A DNA stretch of 64,000 nt, from positions 372,001 to 436,000 of the forward strand of contig NZ_LYPA01000064.1 of NCBI RefSeq assembly GCF_001675045.1. Reading direction: 5' to 3'. The notes beneath the pieces are model-generated. The model saw nothing but the letters and a program-made list of their open reading frames with translations. It did not search any database and was not told the DNA's origin. This DNA is from Paenibacillus oryzae (GTDB lineage Bacteria; Bacillota; Bacilli; Paenibacillales; Paenibacillaceae). Positions within the stretch are counted from its first letter, which is position 1, and every line of letters starts with the position of its first letter. Shown here one piece after another: positions 25,431-34,034 of the stretch. The position numbers and the translations under genes are program-made.

Positions 25431-25521
25431 CAGCTTTTCAAATATTGAGCACCTATTCAATATCGAACAACTATCCAATATCGACCATCTTTTGCATATC
25501 GGACAGCTTTTCAATATCAAG
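25431..25521. repeat. Five degenerate 18-bp tandem repeats
   Basis: Units start at 25431 (19 bp), 25450, 25468, 25486 and 25504, with consensus CANCTWTYCAATATCGAN. Each unit differs at two to five positions, so the array is old. It lies between the P-loop kinase and the convergent end of the GH43 gene. A plus-strand frame running through it reads as a hexapeptide repeat but has no proper start. Confidence 0.85.
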
Positions 25522-25590
25522 CAGCCTTCCGCTCTCATTTACTTTTTTTACTGGGGGCGTTTGTGCAAATTTTCACCCTGGCGCAATGCG

Positions 25591-27405
25591 CTACAGCTTC
25601 ACCGGCTGCATTAGCCCGTCGGCCCCGAAGGAAATCGGAGCAATACACGTTTCGCGGTGATAGCCTTTTCCCTCCTTGAAGCGGGTAAGCGGCGTTACGA
25701 AGCGGTGATAGGCCATTTTGTATTCATCCTTGCCAGGCTCCTGCATAATGGAATGATGGCCGGTTCCCAGCATTTCCTTCTCCGGGTTTTTGACCAAGAC
25801 AGGATAATGATACGTAACAGGACCGTATAAATGCTCCGAGGTTCCATATTTAACATGGTAGTTTTCGCTGCCGGTATCGTCGCACGACCATGTGAAGTGA
25901 TACAATCCGCCGCGCTTAAGCACCGTTACGGCCTCCCTGAAATCCTCCAGCCCATCCAGGTTTGACATCGTTTCTTCACGTACGCTGATCATATCGTCAT
26001 TAAGCTCGACAATCGCTCCGTCGCCGTTGCCAAACAGCATGTAGGCGGCTCCGCCTTCTTCGCTGTAGATGGAAGGGTCGATCGTTTGGCCCATTTTGAT
26101 TCCCAGACGTTTCATCTGCTCCATCGTAATAAGCGGCTCCGGCTGAGCGGTGTAAGGACCTGCCGGATGATCGGCAACCGCAACGCCTATTGCGCTAACG
26201 CCGTTTGCTTCTTTGCCGCAGAAATAGTAATAATATTTGCCGTTGCGGGTTGCGATCGCGGGAGCCCAAGCGCTTCCGGTGGCCCATGGCACTTCAGGCG
26301 AAAGCAGGTCCACTATAACGCCTTCATCCTTCCAAACTTTGAGATCGGGCGAGGAAAAAACATGGAATTGCGTACCCGACCAGCCCTCGAAGCCGTCCGT
26401 TGTCGGATAAAGATAATAACGATCGCCAAATTTGGCCAGATCAGGATCGGCGAATTGGCCCGGCAATACTTGATGGCCGTCGCCATAAGCCGCCAGCAGC
26501 AGGCTGCTTTCCTCCGCCGTAATTGGAATAACGCCACCATGGCGTTTTTTGTTTTTGCCCAAATCAAAATCTGCGTCCTCAAGCACGCGGAATTCTCCGC
26601 TGTCCAGATCGCTGGTTAGCAGCGGCAAATATCCTTTGCCCTCGGCAAAACGGTCTATAATGAGGCACCATTCATCGCGATCATTCATTTTGAAAATTTG
26701 CGGGCCTTCCACGCCCATAATGGCTTCCAGCGTTGGCGCTTTCAACAGAGCAAAAGCATCCTTGTCCAACGTCGCGCCTTTTTCCATGGTAATATTTTTG
26801 GTCGTTTCATCCTTGGAAAACCGGTAATAAGCGCCTCCATGAGCAATAATCGTGGTATCGATAATATGATTTTCGCGCTCTATATAAAGCTCTGTTGGCG
26901 TGAAGGAGCGGAAATCGGTTGTTCTGGCGCTATAGATTTTGTGCTTCCGCTCGGTTTCGCCCGGCCCTTGCGTTGCGGACGCCCAGAATACGAGGAAATT
27001 GCCGGCTTGCTCGTCGTAAATAACCTCCGGGGCCCATACGCAGCCCGCATCCGGGACGCCAACGGTAACCGCCCAAGGCTGTGACCAGTTGACGAGATCG
27101 GACGATTCCCACAGAATCAGATCGCGGCTGCCTTCGTGGGCTGCAACTCCCCAGCCTTTGCCGTTTGCTATGCGAAGATCCGTCGCGATCAAATAAAACG
27201 ATTTATTTAGTGGCGAGCGAACAAGAAACGGGTCTCGCACGCCTTTTTCCCCTAATCCGGAGCGCAGTACGGGCTGGCCTCCGTTCAAATCCTTCCAGTG
27301 CAAGCCGTCTTCGCTGTATGAAAAATAAACCTGCTCGCCAATCGGCTCTTCGCCGATAAAGTGAGCCAGCAAATAGCCGCTGTACGTTAAATCCTGAGCT
27401 GACAT
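25591..27405 (-). CDS. Glycoside hydrolase family 43 protein with two GH43 beta-propellers
   Basis: 604 residues, no signal peptide, hence cytosolic. Residues about 5-290 form the first five-bladed propeller (GVRDPFLVR with the base Asp, VWAPEVIYD, VEGPQIFKMND with the acid Glu). Residues about 300-600 form a second one (FADPDLAKFGDRYYLYPTT, GSAWAPAIATRNGKYYYYF, IDPSIYSEEGG, DFREAVTVLKRGGLYHFTW, GTGHHSIMQ). Family members cleave alpha-L-arabinofuranosyl or beta-D-xylosyl links, so intracellular breakdown of hemicellulose oligomers is likely. The pKa-tuning Asp of the usual WAPD motif is Glu in the first propeller and Ala in the second. The neighbouring DUF1349 gene on the same strand supports a glycan role. 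Confidence 0.88.
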   Translation of the reverse strand: MSAQDLTYSGYLLAHFIGEEPIGEQVYFSYSEDGLHWKDLNGGQPVLRSGLGEKGVRDPFLVRSPLNKSFYLIATDLRIANGKGWGVAAHEGSRDLILWESSDLVNWSQPWAVTVGVPDAGCVWAPEVIYDEQAGNFLVFWASATQGPGETERKHKIYSARTTDFRSFTPTELYIERENHIIDTTIIAHGGAYYRFSKDETTKNITMEKGATLDKDAFALLKAPTLEAIMGVEGPQIFKMNDRDEWCLIIDRFAEGKGYLPLLTSDLDSGEFRVLEDADFDLGKNKKRHGGVIPITAEESSLLLAAYGDGHQVLPGQFADPDLAKFGDRYYLYPTTDGFEGWSGTQFHVFSSPDLKVWKDEGVIVDLLSPEVPWATGSAWAPAIATRNGKYYYYFCGKEANGVSAIGVAVADHPAGPYTAQPEPLITMEQMKRLGIKMGQTIDPSIYSEEGGAAYMLFGNGDGAIVELNDDMISVREETMSNLDGLEDFREAVTVLKRGGLYHFTWSCDDTGSENYHVKYGTSEHLYGPVTYHYPVLVKNPEKEMLGTGHHSIMQEPGKDEYKMAYHRFVTPLTRFKEGKGYHRETCIAPISFGADGLMQPVKL

Positions 27406-27557
27406 TAAACTTCCTCCCTAATGGCCAATGCCTACAAATAATTGGAATCATGGACAGCCATGACCTCTTCCATTGTAACCGATTTCACTGGCGCAAAGAA
27501 GAAAAAATTCATTTTTACCTGAATCGTCACTTCTTGCAACACTTCTTGCAATACATA

Positions 27558-27600
27558 AAGCGGCTCCGCTCTGCCGACGACGACAGGAGCGGAGCCGCTT
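27558..27600. terminator. Long GC-rich hairpin between DUF1349 and GH43 genes
   Basis: AAGCGGCTCCGCTC (27558-27571) and GAGCGGAGCCGCTT (27587-27600) form a perfect 14-bp stem. On the minus strand it follows the DUF1349 stop and is followed by TTTATG, a poor T tract, so it may attenuate rather than end transcription towards the GH43 gene. Confidence 0.65.
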
Positions 27601-27614
27601 AATCGTTTTTACGA
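27599..27614. promoter_or_regulatory. Second copy of a 16-bp candidate operator word
   Basis: TTAATCGTTTTTACGA here is identical to 28729-28744 in the cheA promoter. It lies 194 bp upstream of the GH43 start, beside the long hairpin. A shared 16-mer in two nearby intergenic gaps suggests one DNA-binding protein, perhaps the XRE regulator encoded between them. Confidence 0.4.
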
Positions 27615-27623
27615 ATAAAATAC

Positions 27624-28226
27624 TTAAAGTGGAGGATCGGCATGCAGCTCGCGATCCGCTTCCGTCCATTCCCACCGGGTAAACGTTACCTGCAAGGAGT
27701 CTCCGACCGGGCTGCACACCATCGGCCCCGCCTTAATGCCTTCGGGATAAGGAAATCTGGCCACCCTTACGGTCTGCCAGCCGTGCCTGCTGCTGCGTGC
27801 CCGAATAATAACGCCGTCATTTATAATCGAAGCCCGAATCGTCACTTCCTCTCCATCCCAATCGGGAACCGGGGTAAGCGACCAGTCGGAAAAGCCGTCC
27901 GTAACGACAATCGCAAGGCAAGGAACGCCGTCGTTCATCTCAATCCCCGCCTTGATCCATTGCTCCTCCCCACGATAAAGCAGAATTCCGGCTTGATCGT
28001 ACAGCTGCGTAAAGGACTCCAGACGAAACGTTACCTCCACCGCGGATTCCTTATTCCAATCACTCAACAAGGCATGTCCATTATCATGTACGAAGCCATA
28101 AAGAGTATGTCTCCAATAATCGCTTTCCTTCTCGGCCGTAACAATAAGATGGCCCCCATCCTGATAAACCGATTGTGGCGAACGGGTCCATGTCCCTTCC
28201 TCCCACCTTACATTTCTTCTCATCAT
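27624..28226 (-). CDS. DUF1349 (concanavalin-like lectin/glucanase fold) protein
   Basis: 200 residues matching DUF1349: WEEGTWTRSPQSVYQDGGHLIVTAEKESDYWRHTLYGF, then DQAGILLYRGEEQWIKAGIEMNDGVPCLAIVVTDGFSDWS, then RYPYPEGIKAGPMVCSPVGDSLQVTFTRWEW-like blocks. This jelly-roll fold is often found with sugar-active enzymes. It has no signal peptide. ATG 28226 has an AAAGGGG site. It lies upstream of the GH43 gene on the same strand, separated by a 14-bp hairpin, and probably contributes to the same carbohydrate function. Confidence 0.85.
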   Translation of the reverse strand: MMRRNVRWEEGTWTRSPQSVYQDGGHLIVTAEKESDYWRHTLYGFVHDNGHALLSDWNKESAVEVTFRLESFTQLYDQAGILLYRGEEQWIKAGIEMNDGVPCLAIVVTDGFSDWSLTPVPDWDGEEVTIRASIINDGVIIRARSSRHGWQTVRVARFPYPEGIKAGPMVCSPVGDSLQVTFTRWEWTEADRELHADPPL

Positions 28227-28250
28227 GTTGTGCCCCTTTCTAACCTAAAT

Positions 28251-28637
28251 CTAGATATCCCGGGTCTTCGTCTGAAACCGGCTGGCTACCTGGGACAGCA
28301 GATCGACATCCTTCGTCGACAACGTGCTTGCAATCGACATTAAAGTCTGGAAGGGTGGATAACGCTCCGTTTCGCTCTGCACGGGCCCCCACTCTTCCGT
28401 GATATTCCAGGATGTCTGAGCGTCTCCCGGTGATTTTCCAAGCAGCAGCCAATCGAGCGATACCTCGAACTCCTCCGCAATGGCAATCAGTGCTTTTGTC
28501 CCTGGCGTAGAGGACCTTTTTTCACTTTCCCAATCCCCTACATTTCCAGCCGATACATGAATTCTGGCGGAAAATTCCGCCATAGTCAATCCGTGTTTTT
28601 TCCTCAAATATTTAATTCTTCCTTTAATTCCATCCAT
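28251..28637 (-). CDS. XRE/Cro-CI family transcriptional regulator
   Basis: 128 residues from ATG 28637 (CAGGAG site eight bases upstream). Residues 2-65 form a Cro/CI helix-turn-helix (GRIKYLRKKHGLTMAEFSARIHVSAGNVGDWESEKRSSTPGTKALIAIAEEFEVSLDWLLLG). The remaining 60 residues have no recognised domain. It is transcribed away from the cheA operon. Palindromes in the shared upstream gap (28702-28713 and 28730-28747) are candidate binding sites. The DUF1349/GH43 genes follow on the same strand with a 24-bp gap, so one transcript is possible. Confidence 0.85.
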   Translation of the reverse strand: MDGIKGRIKYLRKKHGLTMAEFSARIHVSAGNVGDWESEKRSSTPGTKALIAIAEEFEVSLDWLLLGKSPGDAQTSWNITEEWGPVQSETERYPPFQTLMSIASTLSTKDVDLLSQVASRFQTKTRDI

Positions 28638-28701
28638 GATTATCACTCCTGTCCTTCTTTAACCAGGAAAATAGTCCATATACAATATTCACCTTAGTCA
28701 C

Positions 28702-28751
28702 ACGTAAATACGTAAAATTTAATTGTAATTAATCGTTTTTACGATTATAAT
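28702..28751 (+). promoter_or_regulatory. cheA-operon promoter with palindromic operator inside the spacer
   Basis: TTGTAA (28723-28728) and a consensus TATAAT (28746-28751) are 17 bp apart. The spacer is filled by the palindrome TAATCGTTTTTACGATTA (28730-28747, 7-bp arms), ideally placed for a repressor. A second palindrome, ACGTAAATACGT, is at 28702-28713. The cheA start is about 150 bp downstream. Confidence 0.6.
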
Positions 28752-28904
28752 GTCGGAAACAGGGCAATTTTTCCTATTGACTAATTAGTTAATCTTTTTT
28801 TATTCCATCTCCATCCATTCCTAGCGAACACTGAACAACAGAGGTGATCTCCCAAACTCCAGCATAACAACTTTGACCATCAGGTAAGGAGGATGAAAAT
28901 CACA

Positions 28905-30917
28905 ATGTCAGGCTCAATGTCCACCGATGACCCCTTGCTGGAAATGTATCTCTTCGAATCAACACAATTAATTGAACAATTGGAAGCCACCTTTTTACGC
29001 TGTGAATCCGCAAACAGCTTTAATACCGAAGCGATCGGTGAAATATTCCGCCATATGCACACCATTAAAGGCTCTGCCGCCATGATGTCCATCATGAGCA
29101 TTTCGGAGGCCGCGCATATTATTGAAGATTTATTTTATCGCATTCGGGAAAACAGCTCCGCCCCCCATGATTTTGATACCCTATTTGAGTTGATATGGGA
29201 TGGACTTGACTTCATCAAAGTCGAAACCCATAAAATCCGCAACGGCAATCAAGCAGACGGCGATCCCTCGGGTATTGTTGCAGCCGTCACCCGATATTTG
29301 GAGACCTTCTCCGCAGATACGGCTCCCGAATACAGCTATGAGGCAACCGTTACCTTTACGCCCGACTGCCTTATGGAAAACGTTCGCGCCTACGCTCTGG
29401 TGCACCAGCTTCGGGAATATATGACGATCATCAGCTTTATTCCGGAGGATATTGCAGAAAATGAACAAAGCGCCGAAGCCATTCGCAAAAACGGGTTTGT
29501 TTTCATTCTGCAAAGCAGAGAAGCAGAAGAGCAAATCATGGCGCATATCGAACAAACCGCCTATATCCAGGAAGTCCGGCTTTCTCCCGTCTATGACACA
29601 GCGACAGCTTTTGAGAGCGCTTCTACCTCTGAGTGGGATCGGACTGCCGGCAGCCAAAGAGATAAAAACAGCGACTCCCCTAAACAAATGCCAGTAATGA
29701 GAGAACCCCTCGTCTCATCCATGATCAGCGTCAATGTAGACAAGCTTGACAAGCTTATGGATCTCGTAGGCGAAATGGTTATTGCCGAAGCGATGGTAAC
29801 CCAGCACGAATCGTTAAGGAATATCGTCTCCGAGCATTTTCTGAAATCGGCAGCCCATCTGCGCAAAATTACCGGAGAGCTGCAGGATGTCGTCATGTCA
29901 ATTCGCATGGTTCCATTAACCACGACCTTTCAAAAGATGCATCGCGTAATCCGGGATATGGGCAAAAATCTGGGCAAAGAGGTTCAAATCCAGATCAATG
30001 GCGAGGAAACGGAAGTAGATAAAAACATCATTGAGCAAATTTCCGATCCTCTCATGCACCTGGTCCGAAATGCGGTCGATCATGGCCTGGAAAGCAGTCA
30101 GGAACGCGCCAGCTCGGGCAAACCTCTGGCGGGAACGATTACCCTGGAGGCAAAAAACGCCGGAAGCGATGTTCTGATCATCGTCAAGGATGACGGCAAA
30201 GGACTGGACAAAGCAAAAATTATGCGTCGTGCGCTGGAGCAAGGCATGATTCAGGAAGATTCCCCCGAGCTCAGCGACAAAGAAATTTATAACTTGATCT
30301 TTTTACCTGGCTTCTCGACCAAGGAAGATGTTACCCAATATAGCGGACGCGGCGTAGGCATGGATGTTGCTTTCCGAAACATTGAACAGATTGGGGGCGC
30401 CATTCTGGTAGAAAGCCTCCCAGGCTCCGGCACAACGATTTCACTAAAGATTCCGTTGACGCTTGCCATCATTGACGGGATGAATATAAAAGTGGGCGGT
30501 TCGCATTATACGCTGCCAACCACCTCTATCCAGGAATCCTTTAAGCCAAAAGCCCAGGATCTGCTCTATGATCCCGACGGCAATGAAATGATCATGGTGC
30601 GCGGCGAATGTTTTCCCATTCTTCGTCTGGACGAACGGCTCAACACCGGCGGCAGTACCTGCAATATTTCCCAAGGCGTGTTAGTCATGATACAGCAGGA
30701 TGAACGAAAGGTTTGCGTCCTGGTGGACGAGCTCCTGGGACAACAGCAGGTCGTCGTCAAGACTCTCCCGCCATACATAAAAAAAATCAAACCTATTAAA
30801 GAGCTTGCCGGCTGCACGCTGCTTGGGGACGGCAGCATCAGTCTGATCCTGGACCCTGCCGCGTTAGTGAGCGGCGCTGTTCGAGCCAGAACGCCGGCCT
30901 TGTCCTCACTTCACTAA
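28905..30917 (+). CDS. cheA: Chemotaxis-type histidine kinase CheA
   Basis: 670 residues. An AAGGAGG site (28886-28892) is adjacent to ATG 28893, too close, so ATG 28905 (12 bases away) is chosen. Domains: P1/Hpt (residues about 8-110, phospho-His in IFRHMHTIKGSAAMM), a P2-like segment (about 140-220), P3 dimerisation (about 265-330, DKLDKLMDLVGEMVIAEAM), P4 kinase (MHLVRNAVDHGLE, DDGKGLD, GRGVGMDVAFRNIEQIGG) and P5 CheW-like regulatory domain. It phosphorylates its partner receivers when signalled by the chemoreceptor. It is first of five che genes. Confidence 0.96.
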   Translation: MSGSMSTDDPLLEMYLFESTQLIEQLEATFLRCESANSFNTEAIGEIFRHMHTIKGSAAMMSIMSISEAAHIIEDLFYRIRENSSAPHDFDTLFELIWDGLDFIKVETHKIRNGNQADGDPSGIVAAVTRYLETFSADTAPEYSYEATVTFTPDCLMENVRAYALVHQLREYMTIISFIPEDIAENEQSAEAIRKNGFVFILQSREAEEQIMAHIEQTAYIQEVRLSPVYDTATAFESASTSEWDRTAGSQRDKNSDSPKQMPVMREPLVSSMISVNVDKLDKLMDLVGEMVIAEAMVTQHESLRNIVSEHFLKSAAHLRKITGELQDVVMSIRMVPLTTTFQKMHRVIRDMGKNLGKEVQIQINGEETEVDKNIIEQISDPLMHLVRNAVDHGLESSQERASSGKPLAGTITLEAKNAGSDVLIIVKDDGKGLDKAKIMRRALEQGMIQEDSPELSDKEIYNLIFLPGFSTKEDVTQYSGRGVGMDVAFRNIEQIGGAILVESLPGSGTTISLKIPLTLAIIDGMNIKVGGSHYTLPTTSIQESFKPKAQDLLYDPDGNEMIMVRGECFPILRLDERLNTGGSTCNISQGVLVMIQQDERKVCVLVDELLGQQQVVVKTLPPYIKKIKPIKELAGCTLLGDGSISLILDPAALVSGAVRARTPALSSLH

Positions 30918-30931
30918 AGGAGCTGACATTC

Positions 30932-31429
30932 ATGAAACAAAGCCCTCTCCAGGACCTTGAACTGGAAGAAGATTCACTCAAAAACAAATATTTGACGTTT
31001 GCTCTAGGTTCCGAGGTGTATGGAATCGAAATCCGCTACGTTACCGAAATTATCGGCGTCCAGTCGATAACGCCGGTGCCCGAGCTGCCGGAATACATTA
31101 AAGGCATCATCAATCTGCGCGGCAAAATCATTCCCGTCATGGATGTACGCCTGCGCTTCCGAAAGCCATTCCGGGAATACAACGACCGGACCTGCATTAT
31201 TGTCGTGGATATTAAAGAAATATCCATTGGCCTCATTGTTGATGCGGTTGCTGAAGTTATGACGATAGAGGAAAGCAATATTGTATCTCCTCCCGATCTC
31301 AACCAGCTCAGCCGGCGTTATATCCAGGGCATCGGAAAATCAGGCGACGAAGTGAAGCTTTTACTTAATTGCGACGAACTGCTTAATCATCAAGAAACGG
31401 AAAACCTGTCCGCCATCGGCCAGGTCTAA
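30932..31429 (+). CDS. cheW: Chemotaxis coupling protein CheW
   Basis: 165 residues, a single CheW domain: NKYLTFALGSEVYGIEIRYVTEIIG, PVPELPEYIKGIINLRGKIIPVMDVR and the VDAVAEVMTIEESNIVSPP segment. It links receptors to CheA in the array. It starts 14 bp after the cheA stop with its own AAAGGAG site, and is followed 18 bp later by the receptor gene. Confidence 0.96.
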   Translation: MKQSPLQDLELEEDSLKNKYLTFALGSEVYGIEIRYVTEIIGVQSITPVPELPEYIKGIINLRGKIIPVMDVRLRFRKPFREYNDRTCIIVVDIKEISIGLIVDAVAEVMTIEESNIVSPPDLNQLSRRYIQGIGKSGDEVKLLLNCDELLNHQETENLSAIGQV

Positions 31430-31447
31430 CTCAGGGAGGCTAATCCA

Positions 31448-33181
31448 ATGAAGTGGATTTACAACATGAAAATTTCCAAAAAGCTAACCATCGCATTTAT
31501 TCTTGTAGCCTTGCTGGCAGGCATCGTAGGCGCCATCGGCGTTATGAATCTCAAAAAAATTGACACGGACTACAGTAATATGTACGTTGATTACGGCATC
31601 TCCATCGGCGATCTGGGCGAAGCAGGCATCCGGTTCCAAAACAACCGGGCAACGGTGCGACGCATCCTGATGTCGGATAAAACCTCGGACATGCAAAAGC
31701 TGTTTTCCGATATCCAGCAGCGGGACGCCGACATCGCCAAAAGTCTGGATTCCTTCGAAAGCAGCATCAAAGCTGACGGCACCCGTGATGTCTTTCTTTC
31801 TTTAAAAAGCAATTTCGAAGAATACCAGACCATCCGCGACGACGCCATAAACCTGGCGATTTCCGGCAGAATAGCGGAAGGGATCGCGGAGCTTGAAAAA
31901 TCCCAGCCTATCTCCGACGCAGTCAGCGACTTGCTGAACCAGTTGTTTGAAGAGAAACAATCCAGCGGACTGAGGGTATCCGGCGATTTGAGCAAACAAT
32001 CCAATACCACGGTACTCACAATGGTTGCTGTCGTTATTTTTGCCATCGTGGTTGCGCTTGCCCTGGGCATCTTTATTTCCCGCATCATTAGCAATCCCAT
32101 CACCAAATTGATCAAGGTGGCGGATCTTATTGCCGACGGCGATCTGGATGTCGATATCGAAATCAACAGCAAGGACGAGGTTGGTACGCTTGCAGCGGCT
32201 TTCCGCAAGCTTTCCAGCAATACAAATGAAGCTTTGCTCAGCATTCAGAACGCTTCGGAGCAGGTTGCATCCGGAGCCCAGCAAATTTCCGAAACCGGAA
32301 TGGTATTGTCGCAAGGCGCGGCTGAGCAAGCAAGCTCGGTGCAGCAGCTGACGGCATCTCTGGAGGAAATCTCCAATCAGACCCGTATTAACGCTGACAC
32401 GGCCGTCCAAGCCAATCAACTAGCCGAAGAGGCCCGCGACAACGCTCTTCAAGGCAACCAGCAGATGCAAGGCATGCTTACGGCCATGGATGAAATCAAT
32501 ACCTCTTCCGAAAACATTTCTAAAATTATTAAAGTTATTGACGAAATTGCTTTCCAAACGAACATATTAGCTCTTAATGCCGCTGTGGAAGCCGCACGCG
32601 CAGGTCAGCATGGCAAAGGCTTTGCCGTTGTAGCCGAGGAAGTCCGCAATCTGGCCGCTCGCTCCGCAGGTGCCGCCAAGGAAACAACGGACATGATTGA
32701 AGGCTCCATCAAAAAAGTGAAGGACGGCATGCATATCGCTGGAGAAACAGCCGCAGCGCTGGATAAAATCGTAACCGGCATTACCCGTGCCGCCAGTCTG
32801 GTCGGCAGCATTACGGATGCCTCCAACGAGCAAGCCGCTGGCATCTCTCAAGTGAATCAAGGCATCATTCAGGTATCGCAGGTTGTTCAGACCAACTCCG
32901 CAACTTCAGAGGAAAGCGCCGCAGCCAGCGAACAATTGGCTGGACAAGCGGAAGTGCTGAAGGAGCAGGTAAGCCGCTTTAACCTTCGCAAAGGCAGCCG
33001 CATATCCGGCTACCGCGATCTTGAAGAGCTGAATCCCGATATTGTACGTATGCTGGAAAACATGTCTGAGCGCAATCGGGGCGTTTCCCATGATGCGCAT
33101 TCCGCTAACGCCGGAGGGCGGAATGCCAAAGGGCCTGGCCGTATTTTGCTAAGTGACAACGAGTTTGGAAAATACGGATGA
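31448..33181 (+). CDS. Methyl-accepting chemotaxis protein with 4-helix-bundle sensor
   Basis: 577 residues. Membrane helix 1 (about 11-30) is followed by an extracytoplasmic four-helix-bundle domain (4HB_MCP type, about 35-185), membrane helix 2 (about 190-212), HAMP (213-265) and a long signalling coiled coil. The tip is IDEIAFQTNILALNAAVEAARAGQHGKGFAVVAEEVRNLAARSA. Candidate methylation sites (Q/E-E pairs) lie on both flanks. It ends in a C-terminal tail without a CheR-docking pentapeptide. Its stop overlaps the cheR start (ATGA at 33178), so it is surely the dedicated receptor of this operon. Confidence 0.95.
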   Translation: MKWIYNMKISKKLTIAFILVALLAGIVGAIGVMNLKKIDTDYSNMYVDYGISIGDLGEAGIRFQNNRATVRRILMSDKTSDMQKLFSDIQQRDADIAKSLDSFESSIKADGTRDVFLSLKSNFEEYQTIRDDAINLAISGRIAEGIAELEKSQPISDAVSDLLNQLFEEKQSSGLRVSGDLSKQSNTTVLTMVAVVIFAIVVALALGIFISRIISNPITKLIKVADLIADGDLDVDIEINSKDEVGTLAAAFRKLSSNTNEALLSIQNASEQVASGAQQISETGMVLSQGAAEQASSVQQLTASLEEISNQTRINADTAVQANQLAEEARDNALQGNQQMQGMLTAMDEINTSSENISKIIKVIDEIAFQTNILALNAAVEAARAGQHGKGFAVVAEEVRNLAARSAGAAKETTDMIEGSIKKVKDGMHIAGETAAALDKIVTGITRAASLVGSITDASNEQAAGISQVNQGIIQVSQVVQTNSATSEESAAASEQLAGQAEVLKEQVSRFNLRKGSRISGYRDLEELNPDIVRMLENMSERNRGVSHDAHSANAGGRNAKGPGRILLSDNEFGKYG

Positions 33182-34002
33182 CGCTGTCCATAACGAACCG
33201 CGAATTCCGGCAATTGGCAGACTACATTAAAGCCCATTGCGGCATTCACCTCAAGGATGAAAAAAAAATATTGCTGGCCAGCAGACTGGAAACTGTATTG
33301 CTGCAGCATCGCCTGGACAGCTTCACCGATTACTTTTATTATCTGAAGGCCGACCGCACCGGCGAAGCTTTGTCGATGCTCGTTGAACGAATAACGACGA
33401 ATCACACCTATTTTATGAGAGAGCCCGAGCATTTTCATTATTTGGAGCAGCACGTTCTTCCACAGCTGTGCGGAAGCATACCTGACCGGGATTTGCGCAT
33501 ATGGAGCGCAGGCTGCTCCTCCGGCGAGGAGCCTTATACATTAGCTATGATTCTGGACCGTTATTTCAAGAGCATGCTTATGATGCAAAAATGGGATCGA
33601 AAGGTGCTCGCAACCGACCTATCTCCCGCTGTTTTGGCCAAAGCCGCCAAAGGCGTTTATTCGCCCCAGGCGGTGCAGGCTTTGCCTCAAACCTGGCAGA
33701 GCGCATATTTCAGCCGAACGACCGACGGCAAATGTCAGGTTGTTGATTCCTTAAAACGGGAAGTGATCTTCCGCAAATTCAATTTAATGGAAGAAAGTTT
33801 TCCGTTTCGCAAAAAGTTTCACGTCGTCTTTTGCCGCAACGTTATGATCTATTTTGATGCCGATACAAAGCTGCGTTTGCTGCGGCGTTTTCTGGACATT
33901 ACCGAACCCGGCGGTTATTTGTTTATGAGCCACACTGAATCTCTGGATTCGCGGCTTACCGGCTACCGGTATGTAAGGCCCGCCGTTTATCAAAAAGAAT
34001 AA
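33178..34002 (+). CDS. cheR: Chemoreceptor methyltransferase CheR
   Basis: 274 residues with the N-terminal helical CheR domain (REFRQLADYIKAHCGIHLKDEKKILLASRL) and the SAM-binding domain (IWSAGCSSGEEPYTLAMIL, ATDLSPAVLAKAAKGVY, VFCRNVMIYFD). It methylates glutamates of the receptor for adaptation. The start overlaps the receptor stop by four bases. Confidence 0.95.
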   Translation: MTLSITNREFRQLADYIKAHCGIHLKDEKKILLASRLETVLLQHRLDSFTDYFYYLKADRTGEALSMLVERITTNHTYFMREPEHFHYLEQHVLPQLCGSIPDRDLRIWSAGCSSGEEPYTLAMILDRYFKSMLMMQKWDRKVLATDLSPAVLAKAAKGVYSPQAVQALPQTWQSAYFSRTTDGKCQVVDSLKREVIFRKFNLMEESFPFRKKFHVVFCRNVMIYFDADTKLRLLRRFLDITEPGGYLFMSHTESLDSRLTGYRYVRPAVYQKE

Positions 34003-34034
34003 GCCGTTTTATCGGCCGTGACGGGAGGCTCAGC

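Noticed and set aside
25431..25521. CRISPR array
   Set aside because: The 18-bp units are contiguous with no spacers, and there are no cas genes.
25268..25660. Plus-strand frame through the 18-bp repeats (130 aa)
   Set aside because: It has no ribosome site, and its hexapeptide periodicity comes only from the tandem DNA repeat. It also overlaps the GH43 end.
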